A stretch of DNA of 64,000 nucleotides from Rhizaria sp. SCN 62-66. Its lineage: Eukaryota; Rhizaria, unplaced. The stretch lies in assembly GCA_001724265.1 (NCBI GenBank), contig MEDY01000120.1, forward strand, positions 54,225-118,224, in the 5' to 3' direction. The notes beneath the pieces were generated by a model. The model worked only from the letters and a program-made list of their open reading frames with translations, made no database searches and was not told where the DNA came from. Within the stretch, counting starts at the first letter, position 1. Every line of letters begins with the position of its first letter. This document shows positions 1-10,320 of the stretch, piece by piece. Both the position numbers and the translations under genes were made by a program.

Positions 1-3000
1 GATTCGAGCTCTGCCAGCGTTGCGGTCGACATGGCGCGCGCGCGGGCCCGCGTCTCGAGCGCCCGCCTCACTCTCGGCATGGGCGCGGTCACGCACAACC
101 TAGGCATGCACAACGCAGTCACACACAACGTCGACAACGCGGGCGGGCTCGCACAGGGACGGCTTGATTTCGGATCCGAGGCCGACGCGTTGCTGGCCGA
201 GCTCGTGCTGGGCCTCGAGCCCGGGCTAACGCGCCCCGGTGTAAGCGCCCCCTTAGACGGTCTAGGCGCCCCCTTAGCGGGCGTGAGCGAGGGCGCACTG
301 GACGCGCTGCTGTACGGGACCTCGCTGCTCACGGTCACGCCCGTGGGGCTGCCGCAAGGAGTGAGCGTGAGCACCGCCCCCGCAATCGCGGTCGCCCCCG
401 CAGGCGCAGGCTCTGCGGGGCACTTAGACGGAGCTAAGGGCGGCGCCACTGCTCCTGCTCCTGCTGCTGCGGCCGTGTTCTCCCCCTTACACCAGGCGGG
501 GTCGCCGTTTGCACTCAGCTCGGCCAGCGCTGTCGTAAGCAGCAACAGCAACAGCAACAGCAACGATAAGGACACTGTGATCACGCTCAACGCGGACTAC
601 AGCTACAGCTACAGCAACAGCGACGGTGCCAGTGTTAGCGCGAGCGCGAGTGTGAAGGCGTGGGTGGCTGGCGTCGTAAGTCAGGCCGCGTCGACTCAAA
701 GGCAAGCCGCCTTCTCTGCCCTCCACCGCTACGGCTGCCTTAACATGAATGCCACTGACTCTGGCGCTGGCGCCGGCTCGGTGCGCTCGCTGCTGTGCGC
801 CGCCGCGGCCGCCGCCCAGCCCGCGGCGCTCTCGGGCCTCGCCGCCGCAGCCGCAAAGGCAGCGGACACGCGCGGTCGCGGCTCTGCGGCGGATCTAAGT
901 GCCTCAGCGACGGATCTAAGTGCCTGGCCCGGCTGGCTGGCCGCGCAGGCCGCCCCCACCCTTACGCTGGCGCCGCTGGGCCTGGCCTCTCCGCCAGCGC
1001 CCCGCGCCCCAGTGCCAGTGCAGTCAGTCTCTGGCTCTCGCCCGAGCTCTAACAGTCGGAGCCAGAGCCAGAGTCAGAGTGTGAGTCACGGCTTCCGGTG
1101 GCCGGTGGTGGCGGCGCCCGCGTTGAGCGCGCCTGCTGCCGCCGCCGCCACGGCCTGGCCCTTTGCGCTGCCCACTTACACCGATGTGAATGCCGGCTCT
1201 GGTGTAAGTGGCGGTTTAAGCACCTCGGCGGTGACGATGGTGGCGATGGCACAGTTCATGCCTGCACAGACCACCCTTACACTCGCACCAGAGCCCGAGC
1301 CCGAGCCCCTTACATCGAATCTAAGTGGCAGTGTGCGTGGTGTCAATGCAGCGATGCAACTGCTCTCATCATTCCTCGCTCCAAACAACACATCTAGTGC
1401 CGACTCCAACGTCGATGCTAACGCCAAGGCGAACTATGATGTGACTGCCAAGGCTAATAGCGCTGTATGCGAGCGTTTCGAGCGCACTAACCCCGCCTGC
1501 GACCCGTTCAACTCGCACATCTACGCCCTCCTCGCACTGCAACTGCAGCAACAGCAACAACAGCCACTCTCTGTTCCGGCCGGCGACGGTGGCGGTGACA
1601 ATGATAGCGATGGCGCAATCGCGCGGCTGCAGTTGTTGCACCGGCTGTGGCGCGCCGCCGCCGCCGCCGCGACCGCGCACGAGGCCAACGCCTACGCGGG
1701 GCACTTTTTCGGTCCTGCGCTGGCGAGCCCGGTGGTCACGCCGGGGGGCTCGCTGCTGGACGACGACGAGTACTTCGCGCTCGTCAACCGCGGCCTGAGC
1801 AACCTGGGCGACGACGACAGCCAAGGTAACTTCCACGACGACGAATCGGATGTCGACATCGTCGGGAATGACGAAGAGTACGGTAAGAACGCACAGAACG
1901 CACTCAGCGGGGGTGTTGCGCGGGCTCTCTCTCGGTTCGAGGTCGTGAACGCCGTTAACCACGCGGCCGACGCCGTGCAACGCGTCAACGACAGCTCGAG
2001 CGCTGCTGCCAAGAACTCGCGGGCCAGCTCTAGCGCGGCATCACTTTCACGCCCGTCTCTGTTGCGGTCGCGCCGCCCGCCGCCGCGCCAGCGCCGCTTC
2101 CGCTCCCCCGGCGCGGACGCGCTGGCCCGGGCGCTGTCCGCGCGCGCGGGCGACGCTGTGCTGGGCTGGGTGGCGGCGCAGGCGCTGCCCTCGACGCTCG
2201 ACTCGACGGTGGAGCTGCGCGAAGAGGGCTGGGGCGCGACGGGCGCCGCGGCCAGCCGCGCGCTAGCCAACGCCGTCGCCGCGGCGCAGAGCCGCGCGGA
2301 GCGCGCGCGCGGCAGGGCGCTGCGGCGGCTGCGCGACAAAAGCAAGAGTAAGAGCAAGAGTAAGAATGAGGGCGTGGGCGCGGGCGCGGGCGTGGGCAAA
2401 GCGAGGACGTTGAGTGAGCTCTTTAACGAGCTTCGCAGTCAGAACGACGGCAAGCGCGATACCGACCCCGCGAATGCTGATGCTACTTACAACAACAACA
2501 ACGACGACGACGACGACGACGCTGAGGAGGATGATGCCGACGAGGAGCAGAGCTCGAGCTTCGTGCTAAGCGCAGCCAGCCGCCTCCTCAATCTCCTGTC
2601 GCAGGCGGCCTCCGCCGCCAACACGCACACTCGCACCAACAATGCCAATGCCAATGCGAATACTATCTCCGTTTCGGCTGCGGTGAGCGAGATGCAAGCT
2701 GCGGTCACCGCTGCCCCCGCTGCCGCACGCGCGTTGGCGACAGCCGCGCTAGTCGAGGCCCTTCTGCACAGTGGCGGCCTAACTTCTCCCGCGCATGGCG
2801 GCTTAACTTCGCGACAAAGCGACGCGCCGGTGGAGGTGACGGAGCACAACGTCGAGGCGCTGATCAAGGCCGCCGCCGAGGCCGAGGCCGCCGCCGCCGC
2901 CGCCACGGCCGCCGCCGCCGCGCTGCCGCCGCTACCCGCGCTGGCCGCAGCGGCCGCAGCCGCCGCCAACACATTGGCCGCCGTTGCCAACGCCAACGCC

Positions 3001-6000
3001 GAGATCAGCAGCAAGGCCAAGAACAACAACGTGATCACCGCGAATTCCGACATCGACACCAACCTCGACTCTGAGACTCATGACAGCGAGCGCACGGGTC
3101 CGTGGCACCTGCTGACCGCGGGCGGCCCCGTCGGCGCAGCGGCGGCGGGCTCGGCGCTGGCATCTTGGGTGCGCGACGGCCTCGGAGGCATGCCCAGCTT
3201 CTTCCCCAACCCCCTCTTGGAGCACGCCGCGGTCCGCTTCGCGCACAGCTCGGTCGCTTTGCGCCAGCTGCGCAAGGCGCAGGAGGCGCGGAAGTTGCAG
3301 AAGCAGCAGCAGCAGCAGCAGGGCCAGAGTCAGATTCAGAGTCAGAGTGGAGGCGGCTTGACTTTCCTCTCGTCGTTTGCTGCGGAGGTGGAAACTGCTA
3401 ACGACATGCCTTCGCTGCACCGGCGCAAGCTCAATCGAAGCAGCAACAACAACAACAACAACAATAGCAAGTTACAGTCAAAGCTGCAGTCTAAGTCCCA
3501 GTCCCAGTCCAAGTCTAGGTCGCAGTCGTCGTTTTCCTCACAGTCGCATCAGCAGCAGCTGTGCCGCGCCGCCGCCCGCGCGCGCGCGCTGCCTCTTGCC
3601 GCGGGCGCAGCGGGCCGCTACTGGGCTGAGCAGCGCGGTGGCAGCCACGGCGCGGGCGGCTCTATCTGCCTCGGCCTGCCCAGCGCTGCCGCCGCCGCCG
3701 CGAAGAGAGGAGGCCGTGGGGACGACTGGTGGCGGACGCGCAAAGAGGCGGAGAGTCTGCGGATGGACGACGGCTACGACGACGAGGAGGAGGCCGAGGA
3801 TGGTGACGAAGAGGACGAGGATATCAATTACAGCATCGATGCCAATGGCGGCAACGGCGACGACGACGACAGGGGTCCGGGCAGCGAGGAGCTGCGGCTC
3901 TGGCCCGGGCTCGCGGGCCCCCCGTACTTAGCACTTAGCGACCTCGTTGCGCACCAGACGAACAACAATCTAACTGCCTCCAGTGTCAGCAGCTCCCCGA
4001 GTCTAAGTACCCTCGACGGTCGGCTGCTCGCCGCTGTGCCCGACCTCGCCCCCCTTACACAGCCGTCTAAGTACCCCACCGCCGAGTTCAAAATCAAGCC
4101 GTACCGCCGCAGCTTCGAGACCGCCGCCGCCGCCGACGCCGCCGCCACCGCTCTGTCCGCCCTCACCACCAGCGCTGCCTCTGCTGCAGAGGCTAGCGCT
4201 GTCAATGCAGAGACTGTTGATGCGGCAGCTGTGCGGGCCGAGAGCGCGGGCGCGCGCGTGCCCCGCGCCCGCGCCGCCGTCGCGCAGTCGCTGCGCACAC
4301 TCTACGGGCTGCCGGCGTTCGACCACAGCGCCGCGGGCACGAGCGCTCAGAACGCTCGCAGCGAAGGCAGCACTGCCAGCACTGGCAACACGGCGAGTGC
4401 GACTGCGAGCGCTGTGAGCGGCGTCATCGCGGTCTGGGCAGCCGGGCACCGCGGCGGCTACGCTGCGCAAAGTCAAGCCGCCGCGGTGCTCCGGGCTGTG
4501 CTCCTCGACCTCCTCCCCGCGCGGCCTAACTTCGACCACGACCACTCAGCGAGCGCGAGCCCCAGTGAGAGCGCGATTGCGAGCTCGGATGCGGCGCCCG
4601 AGCCCGGCGCGCTGCTGCCGCTGGCGCTGCTGCCGCTTTACCCTTACCTCGTGTCGTCGCTCCCGCTGCCGCCGCCGCCCGGGGTCTTCGTGCGCTCCCC
4701 GCCGGCCTCCGCCTCGCTCCCTAGTCAGAGCGCCGCCTCTGCGGGCGGCGTGGGCGCCGAGGCGGCGGCGGCGGCGGGCGCGGCGGCCAAGCTTTCTGCG
4801 CAGGCCAGCCTCGACCACGCCGCGGGCAAACTCGACTCCACCGCCAGCAACGCTGACAGTGACGCCAACAGCGATGCTAACAGTGGCAAGGAGAGTATCG
4901 TGGAGCCCGCTGCGAACGCGAGCGATGACGGCGACGACGCCCACGTCGACACGCGCCCCACCGGCGCGCCCAGCAGCAGCAGCAGCGACAGCGACGCCGC
5001 CGCTGCCGATGGCACTGGCACCGGGCGCCTGGGAGATCGGCCCGTGGACGTGCGGTCCGTGCCGCTGCCGACGTTCCCGCTGGCCTTCGCGCCGGCGCCC
5101 GCGCGCGCGTTCGTGACGACGGGCGACATCCCCGCGATGTGGCTGCGCGACAGCACCAACCAGCTGCTGTCGTTCGTGTCGCTGCTGTCCTCCGACGCCG
5201 CGCTGCGCCGCCTCGCGCGCGCCACCATCGCCACGCAGGCCGCGCTCGTGCTCGCGGACCCGCTGGCCAATGCCTTCCGCTCGCCCGCGGCGGCGCGCTC
5301 GCAGCCCGCCGCGCGCGGGGGCTTTCGCGGCGCGCGCGCGCCCGGAGGCAGCCGCGACGGGCGCGAGCCCGAAGAGGGCCCGCTCGTCTTCGAGGGCAAG
5401 TTCGAGCTCGACTCGCTGGCCGCGTTCTTGCAGCTGGCGGGCGAGTACTACGAGCGCACGGGGGACCTGTCGGTCGCGACGGGGCCCGTGGGCGCGGCGC
5501 TCGAGGCCGCCGCGCGCGTCGTGGCGCGCATGCGCGAGGGTGGCGAGCAGGAGAGCGGCGGCGGCCGCAGCGGGGTCGACTTTGCGCAGCTACGCTCCAC
5601 CGTCAACAACGATCGCCACGACAATGCGGGTCGCGGTCGCAGCGGCGGCGACATGTGTTGGGCTGACGACGGCATCGACCTCGTCAGCACTAGCTCGAGC
5701 TCGAGCTCGAGCTCGAGCGCGCGCGCTCGCAGTGACGAAGTGTGCGCTCGCGTCAACAGTCTCTCGCACGGCTTCGGCTTCAGTGCCAGTAGCGCCAGCG
5801 GCGCCAGCGCGCTGTCGCCGGCGGCGCTGCGCGGGCAGTCCTCGGCGGCGCCGTGGTACCGGTGGAACCGCGTCAATACGCGGCAGACGGAGACGCAGTA
5901 CGAGCACGGCTACGGATACCCTGCGCGCTCGTGCGGGCTCTCGCGGTCGTTTTTCCGGCCCTCGGACGACTCGCAGCAGCTGCCGTACTTGGTCCCCGCC

Positions 6001-7917
6001 AACGCGCACGTCACCGTCGCGCTGCGCAAGGCCGCCGTGCTCGCCGCGGACGCGCACAACTCACTCCTCGGCGCCTGGGCCGCGCAGGTCAAGCGCCGCG
6101 CCAACAGTGACAGCGGGAGCAAGACCACCACGAGCAGCAGCGCGGGCAGCAGCAGCGCGGGCAGCGCGCGTGTGGACGGGGGCGCGGGCGTGAGCGCGCT
6201 GCTGGCCCACGCGCGGCTGAGCGCGCACCACACGCACGGACAGGCGCGCCGGGACGCGGGGCTCTCGCGCGCGCTCAAGCAACAAAGGCTGCAGCAACAG
6301 AAACTGCAGCAGGGGCAGCTGCAGCAGCAGCAGAGCACCGCCGCCGGCTCTATCGGCGATGACTCGCAGCTGGCGCAGCACGGGCGCTTGCGCGGCGGCT
6401 ACGCGCTGCGGCCGCACCTCAGCGTGCGCGTGCCCGTTCACCTGCCCGCAGATCTCACCACAAACGAGAACGCTAACTCTTCGGCGTCCGCGTCGCTGTT
6501 AAAGCGGCTGTCCGCGCCGTTTGTGCCCGCGGGCGCCGCGTACGCAGTGCTTCACTCCTCCATGATTGACCTGCCCCCGACGAGCAGCAACAGCAGCAGC
6601 AGCAACGGCGCCAAGAGTGCTACGGGTGCCGGAGAGCGCGAGCAGCTGCGCGTACTGTTCATGTACCCCGACAACACGCTGCACTCGGCGCTGGCGGCCA
6701 CGCGCGACGCAGGCACGCACGTCGCGCTGCTCAGCGCGCGCGCCGCCGCCGCCAGGGACGCCGCCGTCTGGGGCAGCGCATTTGGGGCCTTCGCGCGGCC
6801 CCGCTTTGCCCCCGCCCCCGCCCCCGCCTCCGCCTCCGCCTCTAGCTCTCACGCGACGCGCAACGACAGCGACGAAGACGAGGACGAGGCTGAGGAAGGA
6901 TATGATGACGATTACGCGCTGCTGTCGCGCCGCGCGCGGTCAAGCAGCGGCGGCGGCAACGGCGGTAACGGCGGCGAGGAGGCGTGGACGCGCGCACCCA
7001 GCGCCCCGCACCTGCACCCGCTGACGGCGACGCCGCTGACGGGTCCCAGCAGCTGGGCCGTGCTGGCCGCGCGGCTGGACCTGCTCGCCGACGAAGTCGA
7101 CCGCGGCGTGCGCGAGTGCGGCGCGGTGCTCAAGCCATCGCCCGCCGCCGCCGCGTTTGACGCCGACACCACCGCCGCCGGGGCGCTGCTGCGGAAGCAG
7201 GGCGCTGACAAGAGCAGCAAGAGCGCCAAGGGCAAGAGTGCTCGCGATAAGAGCGGTGATGATGAGAGTGAGTTTGCGTTTGAGTACGAGTACGCTGTGG
7301 AGCCCGCACCGGCGTACCTGTCGTACGAGGTCGACGGCTACGGCTCCAGCCAGTTCCTCGACGACGCCAACCTGCCCTCGCTGCTGTCGCTGCCGCATCT
7401 GTCGTACCTGTCGCCGTATGCGCCGGCGTACGCGGCCACACGCGCGCGCGCGCTGTCGCCGCGGTGGAACCCGTACTACTTTCGCGGTGCGCACGTGTCG
7501 GGCGTGGGCGGCCCGCACATCGGGCTGCAGTGGGTGTGGCCCATGTCGCTCATCGTGCAGGGGCTCACGCTGCCCGCGCCGAGCCGGATTGAGGCCGCGC
7601 GGCCGCCGGAGCGCTGGGACGCGACGGACCGTGCCGTGGCGCGGCTGCTGGCGACGCTGACGCGCATGGCGCTGACGGGCGGCTCGGATGAGCCGGGACA
7701 GGGCTACGGGTTCATTAAGGAGTCGATTTTGGTCCAGGACGGACCGACAGAGAAGCTGAGCGAGTTCACCAGGCCCTGGTTCGCATGGGCCAATGGCCTG
7801 TTCGGAGAACTTGTGTTGCATGTTGCCCGCACGCGGCCCTACCTCGTCTTCCATCCCAACGCCACCACTGGCGCCGTGTACAACCTCCCGCAAAAGAAGA
7901 AAAAGTCAGTTACCTAA
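1..7917 (+). CDS. GH125 (Mug157-like) exo-alpha-mannosidase with giant low-complexity insertions, 5' partial
   Basis: The frame is open from base 1, so the gene probably starts left of the window; the first ATG is at 31 and residue numbers below count from it (2628 aa). Family GH125 enzymes are exo-alpha-1,6-mannosidases, usually about 500 residues. GH125 signatures are TLDSTV (722-727), GDIPAMWLRDSTNQ (about 1698), FEGKFELDSL (about 1788), GGPHIGLQWVWPMSLI (about 2490) and GFIKES...FTRPWFAWANGLFGEL near the C-terminus; the Glu of KES matches the proposed catalytic base (HES in many relatives). TLDSTV and GDIPAMWLRD normally lie a few dozen residues apart but are separated here by about 970 Ala/Ser/Asn/Asp/Gln-rich residues, and about 700 similar residues precede the domain. 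No intron is evident. The gene ends in TAA. Family assignment is firm; activity is inferred. Confidence 0.85.
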   Translation, partial: DSSSASVAVDMARARARVSSARLTLGMGAVTHNLGMHNAVTHNVDNAGGLAQGRLDFGSEADALLAELVLGLEPGLTRPGVSAPLDGLGAPLAGVSEGALDALLYGTSLLTVTPVGLPQGVSVSTAPAIAVAPAGAGSAGHLDGAKGGATAPAPAAAAVFSPLHQAGSPFALSSASAVVSSNSNSNSNDKDTVITLNADYSYSYSNSDGASVSASASVKAWVAGVVSQAASTQRQAAFSALHRYGCLNMNATDSGAGAGSVRSLLCAAAAAAQPAALSGLAAAAAKAADTRGRGSAADLSASATDLSAWPGWLAAQAAPTLTLAPLGLASPPAPRAPVPVQSVSGSRPSSNSRSQSQSQSVSHGFRWPVVAAPALSAPAAAAATAWPFALPTYTDVNAGSGVSGGLSTSAVTMVAMAQFMPAQTTLTLAPEPEPEPLTSNLSGSVRGVNAAMQLLSSFLAPNNTSSADSNVDANAKANYDVTAKANSAVCERFERTNPACDPFNSHIYALLALQLQQQQQQPLSVPAGDGGGDNDSDGAIARLQLLHRLWRAAAAAATAHEANAYAGHFFGPALASPVVTPGGSLLDDDEYFALVNRGLSNLGDDDSQGNFHDDESDVDIVGNDEEYGKNAQNALSGGVARALSRFEVVNAVNHAADAVQRVNDSSSAAAKNSRASSSAASLSRPSLLRSRRPPPRQRRFRSPGADALARALSARAGDAVLGWVAAQALPSTLDSTVELREEGWGATGAAASRALANAVAAAQSRAERARGRALRRLRDKSKSKSKSKNEGVGAGAGVGKARTLSELFNELRSQNDGKRDTDPANADATYNNNNDDDDDDAEEDDADEEQSSSFVLSAASRLLNLLSQAASAANTHTRTNNANANANTISVSAAVSEMQAAVTAAPAAARALATAALVEALLHSGGLTSPAHGGLTSRQSDAPVEVTEHNVEALIKAAAEAEAAAAAATAAAAALPPLPALAAAAAAAANTLAAVANANAEISSKAKNNNVITANSDIDTNLDSETHDSERTGPWHLLTAGGPVGAAAAGSALASWVRDGLGGMPSFFPNPLLEHAAVRFAHSSVALRQLRKAQEARKLQKQQQQQQGQSQIQSQSGGGLTFLSSFAAEVETANDMPSLHRRKLNRSSNNNNNNNSKLQSKLQSKSQSQSKSRSQSSFSSQSHQQQLCRAAARARALPLAAGAAGRYWAEQRGGSHGAGGSICLGLPSAAAAAAKRGGRGDDWWRTRKEAESLRMDDGYDDEEEAEDGDEEDEDINYSIDANGGNGDDDDRGPGSEELRLWPGLAGPPYLALSDLVAHQTNNNLTASSVSSSPSLSTLDGRLLAAVPDLAPLTQPSKYPTAEFKIKPYRRSFETAAAADAAATALSALTTSAASAAEASAVNAETVDAAAVRAESAGARVPRARAAVAQSLRTLYGLPAFDHSAAGTSAQNARSEGSTASTGNTASATASAVSGVIAVWAAGHRGGYAAQSQAAAVLRAVLLDLLPARPNFDHDHSASASPSESAIASSDAAPEPGALLPLALLPLYPYLVSSLPLPPPPGVFVRSPPASASLPSQSAASAGGVGAEAAAAAGAAAKLSAQASLDHAAGKLDSTASNADSDANSDANSGKESIVEPAANASDDGDDAHVDTRPTGAPSSSSSDSDAAAADGTGTGRLGDRPVDVRSVPLPTFPLAFAPAPARAFVTTGDIPAMWLRDSTNQLLSFVSLLSSDAALRRLARATIATQAALVLADPLANAFRSPAAARSQPAARGGFRGARAPGGSRDGREPEEGPLVFEGKFELDSLAAFLQLAGEYYERTGDLSVATGPVGAALEAAARVVARMREGGEQESGGGRSGVDFAQLRSTVNNDRHDNAGRGRSGGDMCWADDGIDLVSTSSSSSSSSSARARSDEVCARVNSLSHGFGFSASSASGASALSPAALRGQSSAAPWYRWNRVNTRQTETQYEHGYGYPARSCGLSRSFFRPSDDSQQLPYLVPANAHVTVALRKAAVLAADAHNSLLGAWAAQVKRRANSDSGSKTTTSSSAGSSSAGSARVDGGAGVSALLAHARLSAHHTHGQARRDAGLSRALKQQRLQQQKLQQGQLQQQQSTAAGSIGDDSQLAQHGRLRGGYALRPHLSVRVPVHLPADLTTNENANSSASASLLKRLSAPFVPAGAAYAVLHSSMIDLPPTSSNSSSSNGAKSATGAGEREQLRVLFMYPDNTLHSALAATRDAGTHVALLSARAAAARDAAVWGSAFGAFARPRFAPAPAPASASASSSHATRNDSDEDEDEAEEGYDDDYALLSRRARSSSGGGNGGNGGEEAWTRAPSAPHLHPLTATPLTGPSSWAVLAARLDLLADEVDRGVRECGAVLKPSPAAAAFDADTTAAGALLRKQGADKSSKSAKGKSARDKSGDDESEFAFEYEYAVEPAPAYLSYEVDGYGSSQFLDDANLPSLLSLPHLSYLSPYAPAYAATRARALSPRWNPYYFRGAHVSGVGGPHIGLQWVWPMSLIVQGLTLPAPSRIEAARPPERWDATDRAVARLLATLTRMALTGGSDEPGQGYGFIKESILVQDGPTEKLSEFTRPWFAWANGLFGELVLHVARTRPYLVFHPNATTGAVYNLPQKKKKSVT
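5692..5720 (+). repeat. GAGCTC hexanucleotide run in GH125 gene
   Basis: Tandem AGCTCG/GAGCTC units encode a poly-Ser stretch within a low-complexity insertion of the mannosidase. It is a typical example of the microsatellites that build the insertions in this window. Confidence 0.8.
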
Positions 7918-8990
7918 CATATCTCGCATCAAATTCGGATTTGATCCGACGGATCAAATCCGTTTATTATTACTTTCTGCACGTATTAAACTTCGTTGTA
8001 TGACGTTCGATGGGACGCACTCAACCTTAAGCTTACGACCAATAAAGCTTGATTTTCCTTAACATTCATGTCTGTGGGCATTGTTCAGCTTATTTCCATG
8101 TTGTTTCAATGTTGATATGCTGTTTTATGTCAACTTGAGTAGAAAAGGTGCATCACGCAACTATGACTGACTTAAGGTTCTCAATGATACTCTTATCGCG
8201 AATATTATGGATTCCGAACACAAAATAGATATTTTAAATTATTATTAAATATTATACAGTTAATATTTGTTTTTTAATTTATAAAATGCGATTTTGATAT
8301 GTAGTAATTAAAAATAAATTTAAAACAGGTTAACATTTATTATTAAAAATAAAAGTGATTAAAAAAATTGTTTTACATTATATCAATCTAATATACGACT
8401 TTACTTGCCCAGTAACGCTTTTTTACTAAAAGCGAAAAAAGACAACAACATTCGGCAAAGTAAAAGTTTATGGCTAAAAAACATATAAAATAAGTAATAA
8501 CAATTATATTGCAAAAAATATTAATTAAAACTTAATGTATGAGAAATATTTCTTATTATGGTTTTATTTTTTTTAAACAATATTGATGCAATTCAAAATA
8601 TTAATAAATTTCATTTATTATTATTATTTGTGGGTAATATATTGATTTAAGCCAGAAATCACGACTCTGCGCTGCTTTGAGGGCTGCTGATCGGAGCTTC
8701 GGAGCGTGACTTCTGAGAGCGCTTCTTTCGTCCTGGTTTTGGAGGTTATTAACACCGCTATTCGCGCTTAAACTCAAGACATTGGTTGTATTTATGTGTC
8801 TAAACTATTGTTTTAGTTTAACATTCACGGAATCGCCATTTTATACCATGTAGCGCGGTTTTTGATGAGACCTTATGGTATCTTCCGAGGATCTATGTCT
8901 TTCATTTCGTCCAACTTACAGCTCCACAAAGAAACGATTCCTTTCTGCCACACCACTCACAGCACAGCTTACCTCATCACTTTTCATATA
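7918..8990. other. AT-rich intergenic spacer between GH125 and HIBADH genes
   Basis: About 1.07 kb without a supported gene. An AATAAA at 8041-8046, about 125 nt past the mannosidase stop, is a plausible poly(A) signal. Bases 8200-8640 are nearly pure A+T with homopolymer runs, in sharp contrast to the flanking GC-rich exons. From about 8660 the composition rises again, giving a probable promoter and 5' leader for the dehydrogenase gene. The dehydrogenase frame is open back to 8862, but the upstream residues do not look like a presequence. Confidence 0.6.
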
Positions 8991-10058
8991 ATGCGCTTTT
9001 TTGTTTCATCCTCAAAGATCCGTCCGCTTATGTTCCGCGCGAACAAGACCGCTGCTCGCGTTGTTGTTAAGAGCTCCGCTCGCCTCTTCTCTGCCGCTGC
9101 CGCCAAGTCGCCCGTGGGCTTCATCGGCCTCGGCAACATGGGTGGCCACATGGCCAACAACCTGCTCAAGAAGGGCAACGACCTCGTCATCTACGACGTC
9201 GTTCCCGCGGCCATCGAGAGCGTCAAGGCCTTCGGCGCCAGCGTCGGCCGCACCGTTACCGTCGCCAAGACGCCCGCCGAGGTCTCCCTCGCCGCGGACA
9301 CCGTCGTGACGATGCTGCCCTCTTCCCCGCACGTCAAGGAGGTCTACGGCGGCGCCTCCGGCCTGTTATCCTCGCTTAAGGCGCGCACGGCGGCGGGCAA
9401 GGCGCCCCTGCTGCTGATCGACTCGTCGACGATCGCGCCCCCCGTGGCCGTCGAGGTCGCCGCCGCGGCGGCCGCGCACCCCGACGGCAAGGCCGTGATG
9501 GTGGACGCCCCCGTCTCGGGCGGCGTCGGCGGCGCCGAGGCGGGCACGCTGACCTTCATGGTCGGCGGCGAGGATGCGGGCTTCGCGGCCGCCAAGCCCG
9601 TGCTGGAGCAGATGGGCAAGAACATTGTGCACTGCGGCGCGGCGGGCACGGGCCAGGCCGCCAAGGTCTGCAACAACCTCATCCTGGGCATCTCGATGAC
9701 GGGCGTCTCCGAGGCCTTCAACCTGGCCGCCACGCTGGGGCTCGATGCGAAGGTCCTCGCGGGCATCGTCAACACCAGCTCGGGCCGCTGCTGGTCCAGC
9801 GACACGTACAACCCCGTCCCGGGCGTCATGCCCAACGTCCCCGCCTCCAAGGGCTACGCGGGCGGCTTCGGCGTCGACCTCATGCTCAAGGACATTAACC
9901 TCGCGCTTGAGTCCGCACAGGCCTCGGGCGCCGTGCTGCCGATGGGCACCAGCGCTGCCCACGTCTACAAGACCATCTCCGCTGGCGGCGACGGCAAGAA
10001 GGACTTTGCCTTCGCCTTCCAGCACTTCCAGCAACAGAACAAGAACAAGAAGAACTAA
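8991..10058 (+). CDS. HIBADH: 3-hydroxyisobutyrate dehydrogenase, mitochondrial
   Basis: NAD-dependent oxidation of 3-hydroxyisobutyrate to methylmalonate semialdehyde in valine catabolism, in the mitochondrial matrix. The N-terminal Rossmann motif VGFIGLGNMGGHMANNL, the substrate-binding DAPVSGGVGGAEAGTL and the catalytic-lysine segment FGVDLMLKDINLA are all present, and the length (355 aa from 8991, 342 from the ATG at 9030) fits the family plus a presequence. Either start gives an Arg/Ser/Ala-rich, acid-poor N-terminus typical of mitochondrial import; MFRANKTAARVVVKSSARLF at 9030 is the better presequence. An upstream in-frame ATG at 8862 looks like leader. Unlike its neighbours it has almost no low-complexity insertion. 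Ends in TAA. Confidence 0.93.
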   Translation: MRFFVSSSKIRPLMFRANKTAARVVVKSSARLFSAAAAKSPVGFIGLGNMGGHMANNLLKKGNDLVIYDVVPAAIESVKAFGASVGRTVTVAKTPAEVSLAADTVVTMLPSSPHVKEVYGGASGLLSSLKARTAAGKAPLLLIDSSTIAPPVAVEVAAAAAAHPDGKAVMVDAPVSGGVGGAEAGTLTFMVGGEDAGFAAAKPVLEQMGKNIVHCGAAGTGQAAKVCNNLILGISMTGVSEAFNLAATLGLDAKVLAGIVNTSSGRCWSSDTYNPVPGVMPNVPASKGYAGGFGVDLMLKDINLALESAQASGAVLPMGTSAAHVYKTISAGGDGKKDFAFAFQHFQQQNKNKKN

Positions 10059-10320
10059 GTTATTTCTTCCTTTCATCTTGGAGACGATAAACAGCAGCGC
10101 CAACTGCCACACACTATTATTATAATTATTGCCTTGAATACAAAAGCGACGACGTATCTTACACAAATCTGCATCCGTAGCTGGCTGTTACGTTACCATG
10201 GGGACTGGTGGAAGTGAGGACCGAGTGAGCTTGGAGTGAAGTTGAACTTGCAGAAAGGATATCTCGATAATTTCAACGACAATTAGTTTTTTGAGAGAGT
10301 TTTAGGGTGAATACTGAATA

